Positions 1-10,535 of a stretch of DNA of 64,000 nt are shown here, piece by piece. The DNA lies in the NCBI RefSeq assembly GCF_003590095.1, contig NC_039483.1:15190001-15254000 (forward strand), given 5' to 3'. This stretch comes from Trichoplusia ni. Its lineage: Eukaryota; Arthropoda; Insecta; Lepidoptera; Noctuidae. The notes beneath the pieces are model-generated. The model did no database searches, was not told where the DNA came from, and was given only the letters and a program-made list of their open reading frames with translations. Position numbers and translations under genes: made by a program. The first letter of the stretch is position 1. Every line of letters begins with the position of its first letter.

Positions 1-2618
1 TAAGGATTTCGTGAAGTGCCATTCTATATTTATATGTTCACGTAAGTACTTACATAGATGTGTGTTTCTGTGGTACAAGGAGCAACAAAAATGTATTACA
101 CGCAATCAAATTTATAAAACAATTGAACTTATAATTATGACATACTGCACTCCAACTTTGATTCTTAGTTCTCATAACATATCTTGTGTTACATTAGGTT
201 GTATATATTTTATAGGGTGTTTGTTTTGTAAATTTGATCGTGTTTGCCTTTTGTCACTGCCTGTACAATTGTTTTGGACCCGCGATGACGTGGGTGTGTT
301 TGTGTCACGTATGAATGACGGAAATGATCAGTATGACGTTGTTGAAGATATATTTGTTCGTTCAAAAACACTGCTGATATAACATCTGTTTTCGAATTAT
401 GAGTGGACGGATTTTGACCTTGGGACGTCATAATTTGACCTTGAGCCCATAAAGTGGGACAAGCTTCTACTAAAATAATGTAATTCATGTCATAAATTAT
501 AAAACAGTTGACGCTTGTTTCGCAATCAGTGATTAGTCCATATCTCAGAAAACTTGACAAAATTAACATAAATAATGTTGACTCTATCTCATAAACTAGA
601 TTCAGTCTATCTAAATATATCTATCTCTACTTTTGAAAACGTTGAATGTGTTGCAAACTATTGTCCACCATAATATGTGTCTCGATACAATGAACAAATT
701 CAAACTCTTGTTGATATGCGACCTCGGTAGATTTTAACAGCGACTGGCGCAAATAACCGTTTGATTTTCTTGATTGTATTATTTGTATTCAATTAAAAAT
801 GCCTCTACGAACTATGTTGCATTTACCGGAACTCTAAATAGGTTTTACTACTAAAATAAATTTGAACTACCGACAGGGAACTTAAAGTTATCTACTATTT
901 TATTAGTTACTCTTAAATATTATCTTTCCAAACAATTTACAGCGAATCGTTCCATATGAAATGTTTATCCATTGTTTCCTCAGAAAGCTATTATCTTCAA
1001 ACAAATAGCGCAAATCTCGTGAACCGAGGGCTGCTCGTGATATTTCATTTTTCATTTCTGAGATGTTTTTGTACCGTAAGAAAAGTGCAAATGACGCTTA
1101 CGAAGATTTCTGAGAAACCAGGTCGTGGCGACAGTGAGATGGTAACAAAAGACGGGAGATGCAGACGAGAGGGCTGACAATCTAGAGGAATGCAGTGTGA
1201 TATCGTTGGATAGAAGTAGGCTGACTGTGGAATGGTGTTTGGGTTATATTATAAATAATGGACTGATGTTTTAAATTTTATTAAGGTCAACGTGCTTGTA
1301 ACTGCTTCGAGAATACTCGTAGCAAGGGTGCTCTAGCTATGAAGATGGTATGAATCTTTTTTCTCAATTATAACATTGATTATAAATGTGTCTGCTTCTT
1401 TTCTTCTTGAACCCCATTATTAAACATTCTAACTATTGATAAAAATACTCATATTACAATAATAATCTGATTCAATTAGATTTTTTTGGACAGGAAACAG
1501 AGATACAGAACAGTTTTTTCTCACAAAAAAGGACAGTTACCGAACCCCTAAAAAAGTACAAAAATGTTCTCTGAAGTGGAAATTGAACATTAAGCTGTAC
1601 TAGTAGTATATCTAAACTTTAAGAACTTAATTAAAATTCTGGTCAGCGTCCCGAACGCCCGTCTGTCTCCAACAGGGTACGGGAGATGTTAACAGCATTT
1701 GCTTCCAGATTAAGCTATTCACAGACCTTTGTCTAATTGTCGTATTGTTTGCAAAGCACTGGTAGACCGCGATACTCACTTATCTTAAACATTTGAGACG
1801 GATTTCACAATAAAATGAACCAGTTCTGCCGTCGTTTCGACAGCTCAAGTGCCTGAAACTAATGTACTGTGCGATTGCGAAAATTGACTTTTAGGAATAG
1901 GTAAAATAATAGTGTAGTTCTCAACTACTGTTATCATTGAACGAAATCGGTTCCTGAGCTTTGATTTTAAAATTTTCTTCAATTTTTGCTTTCATGTAAC
2001 AAACTTTTAAACTCGATCATATTAAACTTAGTTTTTAAAAACTCAGTTTTAATTTATATGGTAATGTTGTCCATTGTCTTTATCAAATTACGAAGCCAGC
2101 AAACGTCTTGGTGATTTCGTTAAAAATGTCTCTTTATTTTTGTGGCTTGGAGTTGGCTAATGAAATTAAGTACTTTAAGATTCGTTTGTTTGCCAGAGGC
2201 CGAAACAATTGTGTAAAGAATTAATTTTGAATAGTTTGAAATTATTATTGCATTTTTATTTATTTACGTCTTAGTTGTTTAACGTCTTTATCTTAAAATA
2301 AAAAAGGTGTTTGTTTAACTTTTTGTTTAACAGTAACGTTGTGTAACGTTTTATTATCACAATTACATTCAGTTATTTTTTTTGATTTTTTTTTGATTTG
2401 CAATCAAAAAACCTTATTGATAGAAAAAAAATATTTAATTGATAATTTTCATGTTCATTTTCATATTTACGCGACAGAGAAATAAAAACGGCTGTCGTGA
2501 AATGCACTCAAATTATTTTTATAATCTTTATTTTAAGCTCTATTTTCACTATCCAAAAAAAAAATGAAACAAACACGAACTTCAGTTCAAAAAACAAGAC
2601 TACTCAATACTCAAAGTA
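1..2618. other. Gene-free unique DNA
   Basis: No gene is recognised here. The open frames at 11-382 (plus) and 210-569 (minus) overlap on opposite strands and show no domain, so I treat them as chance. Poly-A and poly-T runs occur around 2380-2440. The only structured items are the paired nuclear-receptor-type half-sites at 415-444, listed separately. No known repeat was recognised. Confidence 0.6.
415..444 (-). promoter_or_regulatory. Pair of FTZ-F1-type half-sites
   Basis: On the minus strand, CCAAGGTCA (415-423) and TCAAGGTCA (436-444) both fit the FTZ-F1/SF-1 extended half-site YCAAGGYCR. They lie in the same orientation with 12 bp between them. FTZ-F1 is an orphan nuclear receptor that binds such sites as a monomer in insect moulting and segmentation. 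The motif match is seen; function is inferred. No promoter or gene lies next to it. Confidence 0.3.
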
Positions 2619-2651
2619 ATTTTACCCCTGTTTATAGTAAAGGGGTAAAAT
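2619..2651. repeat. Perfect 11-bp hairpin
   Basis: ATTTTACCCCT at 2619-2629 is the exact reverse complement of AGGGGTAAAAT at 2641-2651, with an 11-nt loop between. It resembles a bacterial terminator stem, but in a moth genome it is more likely a mobile-element relic or chance. No TIR-bounded element could be traced around it. Confidence 0.5.
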
Positions 2652-3800
2652 ACTTAAGATTGTTCATTACAGGCTCATAAATCTGCTGGTCCCTTTATTG
2701 CCGTGTATTGATGTCGAGAGGTTACATCCCTCGTTCCAGCCGTTTCGCCGGCAATCTGAGCGGCGGTGACGCGGCTCTTCCACGCTCTATGAAGCACGGA
2801 GGTTGTGTGGGGTCACAGTTACAGAGATAGAAGGTACTAAGGTTGAGTTGTTTTTATTTTTTATGATCAATAGATATTAGAACAAATAAAAACGTATAAT
2901 AATCTTTATTTCGAACTTTTTTGTTCGCTGTTTTTCACTTCTTAACCTTGTAACGCACTTTTGTGACGTCTCTATTCATTCGAGCCTATCTTTGAGCGAT
3001 AGTTATTTTCGATTTGTCATTTTTTTTGAGAATCAAGTTTGCATTGAGAAAAATAACCTGCGAGTTGTTTATTTATTATTGAATTTAAACGAAAATCAGC
3101 TTTACAAAAACTTATACTATATTTGCACTTTAATGAATTTTTGTCAAGGAGCGAAAGACAGTCATGAAAGAATTTCTTTAGTTTTAATTGCATTTATGAT
3201 TCGGGTCTTTAAACAAGACAAACTAAAATTTGACAGACATTGAACCAAAAACACAGTACCTGTATCATATTTAAAACTCTCTCTACACCCATCGCTTACA
3301 CTGCAACTCCACCCCAAACCTAACGAGCAAAAAGCTTGGCATACTCGGCGCGCCGAATTACCCTGATTCCGGGTAATTACAGAGTACAGCCCTATCCTGA
3401 ACACTATGTCATCGTGACGTCATTAGCGGTAAGCAGAATTGTTGTAAAGGCTTGTGATTAAACCTGCCTACAAAGGCTGAATCGGTAATTATCATTGCAA
3501 AGGACACTTAATTAGAAAAAGCTGTGGTATGCTAATTTGTGTTGTGTGTGTTATTTTGTGTAGTAAGCTGTTGACGTTGATTTTTGTTGGGCTGCAGTTG
3601 AATTGATGTCTTATTTTTTTGGTTTTGGTCAGGATTATTTGCGTTTCCAAAACTGACAAAATAATCTTTAGTAAATAACTTTTTGTTTCATAATTTGGTC
3701 AAAAATTACATTGAACAATACATTTTCAGAAATTCGCACGACCTGGATACGCACGAGTTAGTTACATTAATTATATCACAAATAGAACGTACCCAACGTC
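2652..3800. other. Gene-free interval with a GC-rich patch at about 2690-2815
   Basis: A GC-rich patch of about 120 bp (about 2690-2815) stands out from the A+T-rich flanks and is not one of the repeats I know. It contains an imperfect hairpin near 2714-2733. A second small GC-rich patch at 3345-3425 holds GGCGCGCC and a perfect TGACGTCA (3415-3422). The frames at 2992-3243 and 3162-3404 overlap on opposite strands and look like chance. Confidence 0.45.
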
Positions 3801-3890
3801 AGCCCTATTACTGAGGCAACGTTGTCAGTCAGGCTGTCCACCGATCTGTCACCAGGCAGTATCTCATGAACCGGGATATCTAAAGTCTAA
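3801..3890 (-). repeat. Decayed repeat tail of the GTACGGAACCCT group
   Basis: In reverse orientation this shares an ordered series of segments with 33163-33235: CCCTATTACT, a run related to GTCTGTC/GTCCGTC, then CAGGC(T)GTATCTCATGA. The same series in plus orientation is at 20026-20180 and 62151-62285. I recognise it as a common lepidopteran dispersed repeat. This copy is heavily mutated, so its ends are approximate. Family class is not established from this sequence. Confidence 0.5.
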
Positions 3891-5159
3891 ACCGGTGAAA
3901 CAATTATTTTTTCTTCAGCCTATTTACACGGAAACGTCAGTCTCGCGGGCTATTTAAGCAAAGCACAAGCCTAAACGATTTTCTTTGCTCGCAATAAAGC
4001 AAGGCAGGGGCACTGCCGTGCCCTCAGATTACATCAAATCACACATGCATAATAGGTTACAAGTACATAGTGCTAAAAACTACTGTAATAGGCAGAGAGC
4101 ATGCACTTTGCACCCTTCTCTGCCACTTGTCAGGGGTGGCCAAGGGCAATTATCCAGGGGCTCGCTAATTCTTTACGTGTTTAACCTCATTTGTCTGGCT
4201 TATTTAAAGACTTACGGTATTAGGCGGCTTGTGTTGCGATTGGACGGATTATCACTCGTATTTGAGCCAGTGTTTCCACTAATTGGGGGGAAAGTGACGT
4301 TTTGTTACTGATGTTATTGTTCTGGAAATATATGTATACTTTTGGAGGAAAAGTTTTGGAAATATCCTTTGCTGATTTGTGTCACACATCACACGATATT
4401 GATAAATATTTGGGCGTTTTACCTTTAGCCTATTTGTATAGAACCCAAAGTGTCGCAAGTTCGGCTCACCCGACCATTTTTTTTACGAATATTTACTTGA
4501 TTCTAGTAATTTTTCTCTACGACTGGTTTCCTTTACATTTTTTTTTGCCAATAATTCTTAATGATTCTGGAATCTGGTACTCAGATCTTTCTTTATTAAA
4601 GAACTTTGGGTTTTCTATCAAGGTAGATTGAAAACACCTAACCGTAGAATTAAAATTAAAAAACCACAAAGCCAGAACAAAAAACGAAATTATAACTGAT
4701 ATACTATTATCTATTGATATATACTGATATAATTCGAATCAAAAACTTAATCAAAAGTTCATAGCTCATACAAGTTCACAAATCCAATCCAATCCTTGGG
4801 TATGCGCGTTTAATCAGTACCCCACAGTGGACCAGACGCCCGCTATCTCTCCGGCATCGCCTGCTACTGCCCCCTGGCGGCGAGGGGCGATACCATCCGA
4901 GATAAACAGGACCATGCCGGATTTATTATTTCTGCTAATTGACAATCTGCTTGTCTGTGGATTTACAGTTTATGTAGCGGGTTATGTATGAGTAGTGTAA
5001 GTTTCAGTACTAGGTATCTATGGCAGTTAAGGATTTGACACGATTCTGTGGATACCTGTAATAGGTCTATAAAAAGTGGACTCTACAATATCTTTCGTGT
5101 CTATTTAAGACAGTTAAAAACGATTAAAATACTTGCGTGAAATCATTTTGGCATAGCAT
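3891..5159. other. Gene-free unique DNA
   Basis: A moderately GC-rich part at 4000-4170 contains a 108-codon open frame (3985-4311, plus) without recognisable domain or signal. A second frame (4302-4631, plus, 109 codons) is rich in hydrophobic residues because the DNA is T-rich. Neither shows convincing codon periodicity by eye, and I do not call them genes. The structured patch at 4851-4920 is listed separately. Confidence 0.5.
4851..4920. repeat. GC-rich nested inverted repeat
   Basis: CCGGCAT (4851-4857) is the reverse complement of ATGCCGG (4914-4920). Inside, ATCG (4856-4859) plus CCCCT (4871-4875) can pair with AGGGGCGAT (4883-4891), leaving a bulge and a GGCGGCG loop. The patch is much richer in G+C than its surroundings. 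No known repeat was recognised. It could be a structured RNA or protein-binding element, or a fragment of an unrecognised mobile element. Confidence 0.4.
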
Positions 5160-5215
5160 TCTATGTGCTGAGTTGTATGAGCGAGCTGCAGATTCGATCC
5201 CTACGCAGGTGAAGT
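5160..5215 (+). repeat. tRNA-derived SINE remnant (B-box part)
   Basis: GATTCGATCCC at 5191-5201 fits the RNA polymerase III B box (GGTTCRANNCC). The flanking GAGCTGCAG before it and CAGGTGAAG after it match my memory of lepidopteran tRNA-related SINE copies. No A box or acceptor stem is present, so this is not a tRNA gene. It is probably a truncated copy next to the Helitron at 5309. Confidence 0.45.
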
Positions 5216-5308
5216 ACCAATGCAACTTTTTCAATGTTTATCAATTTCAATGTTTGTCAATTCCAAATATTGGAATTATTATTTAATTAATATTCGCTAC
5301 CTACTTAA

Positions 5309-5603
5309 TCCTACTACTATTATTAAGGCGAAAGTTTGTAAGTATGGATTTATGGATGTTTGTTACTCTTTCACGTAAAAACTACTGAATGGATTTGAAT
5401 GAAACTTTACCACAATATAGCTTATACATCAGAATAACACATAGGCTAAAATTTTTGAGGTTTCTAATTAGAGGTCGTAAAAAACACATTTTTTGCGCTT
5501 ACATTGCAAACGCTGACTGAATCCTACAAGATAGATAGTAGGCAGGTATAAATTATAACTTATATCTTCTAAACACGCGGACGAAGTCGCGGGCAACACC
5601 TAG
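5309..5603 (+). mobile_element. Non-autonomous Helitron, about 295 bp
   Basis: The element starts TCCTACTACTATTATTAAGG at 5309, preceded by A at 5308, and ends CTAG at 5603, followed by T at 5604. This fits Helitron insertion between A and T with 5' TC and 3' CTRR. The 3' end carries the GC-rich segment CGGACGAAGTCGCGGGCAAC, which I recognise from lepidopteran Helitrons. It has no coding capacity, so it would depend on a Rep/helicase supplied elsewhere. The last bases read CACCTAG where the other copies have CAGCTAG. Confidence 0.8.
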
Positions 5604-7855
5604 TAATTAAATAAACATATTATATTTTCTTTATTTTTACCACTAAATGATCACATCAAAATGCCATACCAACTAAGCTCATAACACATGTATACCTATA
5701 TATTTATAAATGGCAACAGTATAAACTGTCTTGGCGGTGTATCGAAGACCACCAACAGGATAACCGGAGTTTGGCCTACTGCCAGCGTGCGGTTGTGAAG
5801 TTGTCTGGACACCCTGTAGATTTCCTTACCGATACTACGCAATTAGATTGCTATTGTAGTGTTATACTTTATACTGGTTTAAGTACTGGGAAAAGAGGGA
5901 TAAATCTTTGCCATTTGGGTAGGTAAGTGATACTTTTTTGGGGTTGGAAGAGTGTTTCGTAAATTGTTTTGTTGCTGTAATTGCTAGAAAACGAAAGATG
6001 AGTTTTGTTATTGTACTTGGTAGAATACTTAAAAAAAAATATAATTAAACTATCCAATAAACCAAAGCCAATAAACACATAAAGTGTGCGTTTATGGTTT
6101 TACAAAGTAATATAATAAGATCACAGAAACGCATCAATATATTGAAAAAACTAAACCAACATACCTCTCCATCTCTTTTGTTTTTTTTTCGTATCAATCT
6201 GTAGTTAATAAATAGACTTAGTACAAAACCTCTTAACACTTGCACTTTAGTTCAGATCTCACGAAATATGCCATTCAAAAAGCCTTTTACCATACTTGAC
6301 AAACAAACCAATATTCTTACTATCCCAATCTATTCATAATCTTGAACGTCTAATAACATGTTTTCCGAACGTGACACGACCAATATTCAGATAATAACGC
6401 TATACAGCTTTATCTCGGCCCCAATTCACGAATACGTCGCGTCCACCCCATTACGCATTCTTACATACACCCTTATAAACAAGCTTTCATTACAGCTATA
6501 AAACAAAATGCCATTGGAATCTCAACCTTAAACATCAAGACATAAGAGGGATAAAAGTATTTTTTTACACTCTTTACTATACAATTTTATTCACACACCT
6601 ACTTCACAAGAAACCATTCGACTATCAACTTTATGTGTGACAACATAAGAGTGTTATCATTTTTTTGGGGTGTAAGCGTATGTTAGTTTGCTCTCGTATC
6701 GCATGACATTGACCGTTGGATGAGTCACTCGCTGACAGAGTCAGGGAAAACTGTGGATATTGAAAGGTTTCTTCCAGACTTGGGTACTTTAATGTTAATA
6801 GGTGCTGTATTTTTATTGTTATGCCTCAGTGATTACTGTCTGGGTTTCGGGGACTTTGTGTCTGTATTTAATGGGGATTACATATGGAATACATTTATAG
6901 AAAGTGAGGTTATAAAAATAATTGTATTCGATCCCATTAGTCAACTTTTTTTGCTGACTGTATGTATATTATGATTTTTCTTCGCAATTTCGTTATGAAC
7001 TAAAGATTCATTGTTTCATTGATAAATTCTGTATTTAGCAAGGTTTTACTGACTATAGTCCATTTAAGCGACAAAAATTTTGTACCTGCGCATGAGAAAA
7101 AAATAAAGACAAATAAACATGTTATTAACGACGAAACTTTTTGCATCATCCTCATTTACACCCCAACAAAATACTCAATTCATTCTCGACTCTCGAGTAC
7201 TTAATGAGATATCGATTAAAACAGAATTTGCGTCTCACCGCACTCTATAATAGAGGTCTCAGGAACTAGCGACAAAAACCCACAAATGATTTGCAATTAT
7301 GCAGTCTCAATGGACTTATTACTTCAATAGAGGGGCGGCCGGTGGGGAGCCAGCAACAATTGAATTTTAATGACCTATAATATTCGTGACATACGGAGAA
7401 TAATGTTGAGGTTACAGTGTATCTAAGCTATGTGTTCTAAATATTAAATATTCGTACAGATTGGAGAGGCAGGCACGTTTGTCTTTGCTCAGGTAAAATA
7501 TTTACATCACGAGCATTTTATTTTTAATTTTTAAAGATAATGATATATATTTTCTAACTGAAAGGAAATAACTAATTGGAACAAAATCTGTACAAAAAAC
7601 GTTTTCTAAAAATCTTGTTAAAAATTCCTAATTATAATTTTTATTTTTAAACAAAATAAGAACCTTATGAAATGCTCCTAAATAATTTATTTGCACTTAT
7701 AAAAATCTTGGTAAACAATTTTGGAGTGTAGATAGGTGTGAATAAACTCATTTTTACGACCGAATAAAACAACTCTATTTCTTGAATTACAACCAGTCTT
7801 CTATCTCTACTTACTTTTAAAAATATAAATTTCTCATCAGAAAGCCAAAGCTTTA
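5604..7855. other. Gene-free unique DNA
   Basis: No gene or known repeat was recognised. Poly-A and poly-T tracts occur at 6031-6039 and 6179-6190. A small GC-rich patch at 7325-7350 sits in A+T-rich flanks. Open frames at 5869-6078, 6045-6245, 6720-6974 and 7665-7916 are short and lack domains. Confidence 0.5.
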
Positions 7856-7940
7856 ACAAAAAACCGGCCAAGTGCGAGTCGGACTCGCGCACCGAGGGTT
7901 CCGTACAAACCTGCAAGGTTTACAAAGTTCGTTCATTACG

Positions 7941-7976
7941 ACAATCGAGTCATATAAATATATATGATTCGATTGT
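7941..7976. repeat. 16-bp-arm hairpin inside the 7.9-8.9 kb repeat
   Basis: The arms 7941-7956 and 7961-7976 pair at 15 of 16 positions with a 4-nt loop. It lies between the left terminal motif and the first 320-bp unit. Confidence 0.7.
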
Positions 7977-7980
7977 AAAA

Positions 7981-8841
7981 CGTTGCTTCATGCCAAATTT
8001 CAAGATTCTAGGTCGACTGGAAGTACCCTTTAGGTTTTGATTCCCTTGCGAGTACTCGCGCGTTTCAAAATATGCAGCTTAAATTGCTGTTTCTTTTGAT
8101 TGCGTTGACATAGAAGTTTGATTTTGTTACAGCTTAAAGGTATTATAGACTTGAGTATTTGGTATGAATTTCAATTTAATACCTCTACGCGTTTATGAGG
8201 AAATAGGTAGTAAGTTTAAAATTATTAAAAAAAAAATTATTATGTGATGTAACTAAAAATGTAAGGTTTTCGGAATTTTTCCTTTATGTGTGCTATAAAA
8301 CGTTGCTTCGTGCCAAATTTCAAGATTCTAGGTCGACTGGAAGTACCCTTTAGGTTTTGATTCCCTTGCGAGTACTTGCGAGTTTCAAAATATGCAGCTT
8401 AAATTGCTGTTTCTTTTGATTGCGTTGACATAGAAGTTTGATTTTGTTACAGCTTAAAGGTATTATAGACCTGAGTATTTGGTATGAATTTCAATTTAAT
8501 ACCTCTACGCGTTTATGAGGAAATAGGTAGTAAGTTTAAAATTATTAAAAAAAAAAATATTATGTGATGTAACTAAAAATTTATGGTTTTTGTAATTTTT
8601 CCTTTATCTATGGCATAAGACGTTGCTTTGTACCAAATTTCAAGATTCTGAGTTCACGGGAAGCACCCTGTAGGTTTTGATTCCCTTGCAAGTGTCGAAA
8701 ATTTGCGGCATGAACGGCTGTATCTTTTGATTGCGTTGCCTTAGAAGTTTGATTTTTTCACAGCTTCAAGGGACAGTAGACCTGAGTAATTGATATAAAT
8801 TTCAGCTTCATACCTCCACGCGTTCCCGAGAAAAAGGGTCT
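7981..8841 (+). repeat. Tandem repeat, period 320 bp, 2.7 copies
   Basis: The segment beginning CGTTGCTTC recurs at 7981, 8301 and 8621, exactly 320 bp apart each time. Unit 1 (7981-8300) and unit 2 (8301-8620) differ at only a handful of sites. Unit 3 (8621 to about 8841) is much more diverged and leads into the standard right end of the repeat. This suggests a recent duplication of one unit next to an older one. Confidence 0.9.
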
Positions 8842-8842
8842 T

Positions 8843-8890
8843 GACAGACGGACGGACGGACGGACGGACAGACGGACGGACAGACGGACA
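8843..8890 (+). repeat. (GACG)n microsatellite
   Basis: A GACGGACG tetranucleotide run with interspersed CAGACG units. It is a normal component of this repeat family's right end and a likely site of length polymorphism. Confidence 0.85.
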
Positions 8891-9833
8891 ACAAAGTGAT
8901 CCTATAAGGGTTCCGTTTTTTCCTTTTGAGGTACGGAACCCTAAAAAATTAAATCCACCGCAAGCTTGCAGCCCGTGTGTCCCTTTAAAGATTCGGGCAC
9001 AGATGGCCGTCCAGATTTGTGCTCACAGGGCGATCCTATTTGTGACGAAAGAACCGCAGTCGGCGCCACGAAAATAGGCTTAACATAAACGTTAATACAT
9101 AATTTATATGGCTTCGGTCTCGTTACAAGGAATAAGCTTCCTTTGAAGTGGACCCGGTTTTTATCGAATCAAAATAGACATGTTTCAATTGATTTTTTTA
9201 CCCACATGTTTATGGCTTTGCAAGGGTTGTAATTGTTAGATGTTATCTCAAAGGGATCTGTTTGAGATTTTTTTATTCTGTGTCATGTATGAATCTATTA
9301 TTGTTGAATTCATTGGTGTAGAAAATAAGTTTTCTCCTGTCAACATGAATTTATTGATTTGTCGTTAAGCTTAAAATTAATTTAGTTCTTGATACAAAAT
9401 CTGCTTTAGAATATTGATTAAGACATATATAGGTTTGCAAATCATATTTAATAAAAAGGATAACAGCCTCTGTAAGTTCAAAGAAATCAGGATCTATAAG
9501 TAAACATACCATTTACAAAGTCTTTTTTTTTATTAAAAATGGCTGAAAGTTCCTTCAACTTTTGAGCATTTTATTTAAACATGCTATTTAATCACACTTA
9601 GCAAAATCAATTTACGCAATTTTCAACCCTATATCCACTACCTCATGCACAACACACATCTAAAAACAATTAGCCAAATAACAAAAGCAACACGATTCTG
9701 AAATTTTAGTCACACGCATAACAAGGGCATTATTTTGTAAAAAAAAACCGTTCGCCAATTAGAGTGCAATTCAGTAAAGAAAGGGGACAAATTGAGGGTC
9801 GTAATTATAATCAATTAGTTTAGGCGGCGCTTA

Positions 9834-9858
9834 CGCACGTGCGACACACGCGCCATCT
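9834..9858. promoter_or_regulatory. CACGTG palindrome next to a CTCF-like motif
   Basis: CGCACGTGCG (9834-9843) is a perfect palindrome around an E-box. GCGCCATCT (9850-9858), on the minus strand AGATGGCGC, resembles the core of the insect CTCF motif. Homeodomain-type TAAT cores lie just upstream (9801-9820). Motif matches are seen; binding is inferred. Confidence 0.25.
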
Positions 9859-10446
9859 AACGAGCCGCTGTGATCTCGCGCCGATGATCATGTGTCAAAG
9901 TTGCAACTGTCTCATGTCAAAGTATACTGAATAAGCTTCTGTAAAGGATTATGTGAATTAAGGATAGTTAGTGCTCTTTTAGAAGACTTAGTTGCGTTGT
10001 GTGATGAAAAAATGGGGTGAGTACTGACACTGTCAGATGAAAAATACAGTATATTGTATAATTGCTAAGGTGTAATTTGCCCTTAATATGAGATTATTTT
10101 GATATGTTTATACAAGTATTTTTATCAGTTGTCTAGTGCTTCTAATACAAATTTAGTTTGGGACCTAGACAGCATTCTTAAAGAGACGTGCAAAAAAATT
10201 TCGGATCTCATTTCTTTGGCAAATAAAAAAATGAGCGATGCACATCATTAAACTCACACCGTTAATAACTTAGAAACTACACACACTACTTACATACTTC
10301 AATGTATTACATCGAAGTTATAAAAAGTATCTAATACGAAACTACTGCATCATAAATCCAAATACAAAACGACTACAAAAATAGTCACTAGTCAGTCGAG
10401 ATTTTTTCGAACAAAAGCGTCCCCTTAGAACAATTGATCTCGACAC

Positions 10447-10535
10447 TGACGTAGGCACGTGTCGGTCACGCTCACTGACTCAGTCATTCAGTGAACGGTG
10501 AACGGTGACCGAACGCGAATGGAAGAGTGACGTCA
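10447..10535. promoter_or_regulatory. bZIP and E-box motif cluster
   Basis: Within 90 bp there are TGACGTA (10447-10453), CACGTG (10456-10461), the AP-1 site TGACTCA (10476-10482) and the full CRE TGACGTCA (10528-10535), plus a short GTGAACG direct repeat near 10490. The patch is GC-rich against its flanks. It is a plausible enhancer or promoter-proximal element for bZIP factors, but no transcription start or gene is identifiable beside it. Confidence 0.3.

Larger units (their letters stand above)
7856..8947 (+). mobile_element. Lepidopteran GGGTTCCGTAC-ended repeat with internal tandem expansion
   Basis: The left end is AAAACCGGCCAAGTGCGAG followed by the dyad GCGAGTC-G-GACTCGC (7874-7888) and AGGGTTCCGTAC (7895-7906). 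The right end is GTACGGAACCCT (8931-8942), the exact reverse complement of the left motif, then an A run. I recognise this as a common lepidopteran dispersed repeat. It has no coding capacity. It contains a strong hairpin (7941-7976), three tandem 320-bp units and a (GACG)n stretch. The mobilising class is uncertain: inverted ends suggest a DNA element, while the A-rich end would also fit a retroposon. Confidence 0.75.

Noticed and set aside
11..569. Open frames of 123 and 119 codons on opposite strands
   Set aside because: They overlap each other, have no domain or signal, and their composition follows the local base composition.
2619..2651. Bacterial-type terminator hairpin
   Set aside because: The host is a eukaryote and no gene ends here.
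5188..5203. Possible tRNA gene (B box GATTCGATCCC)
   Set aside because: No A box, acceptor stem or cloverleaf; the flanks fit a SINE remnant.
5810..5832. Match to the mir-10 start (ACCCTGTAGAT)
   Set aside because: Only the first 11 bases agree; the rest of the mature sequence differs and no complementary arm lies within a hairpin distance.
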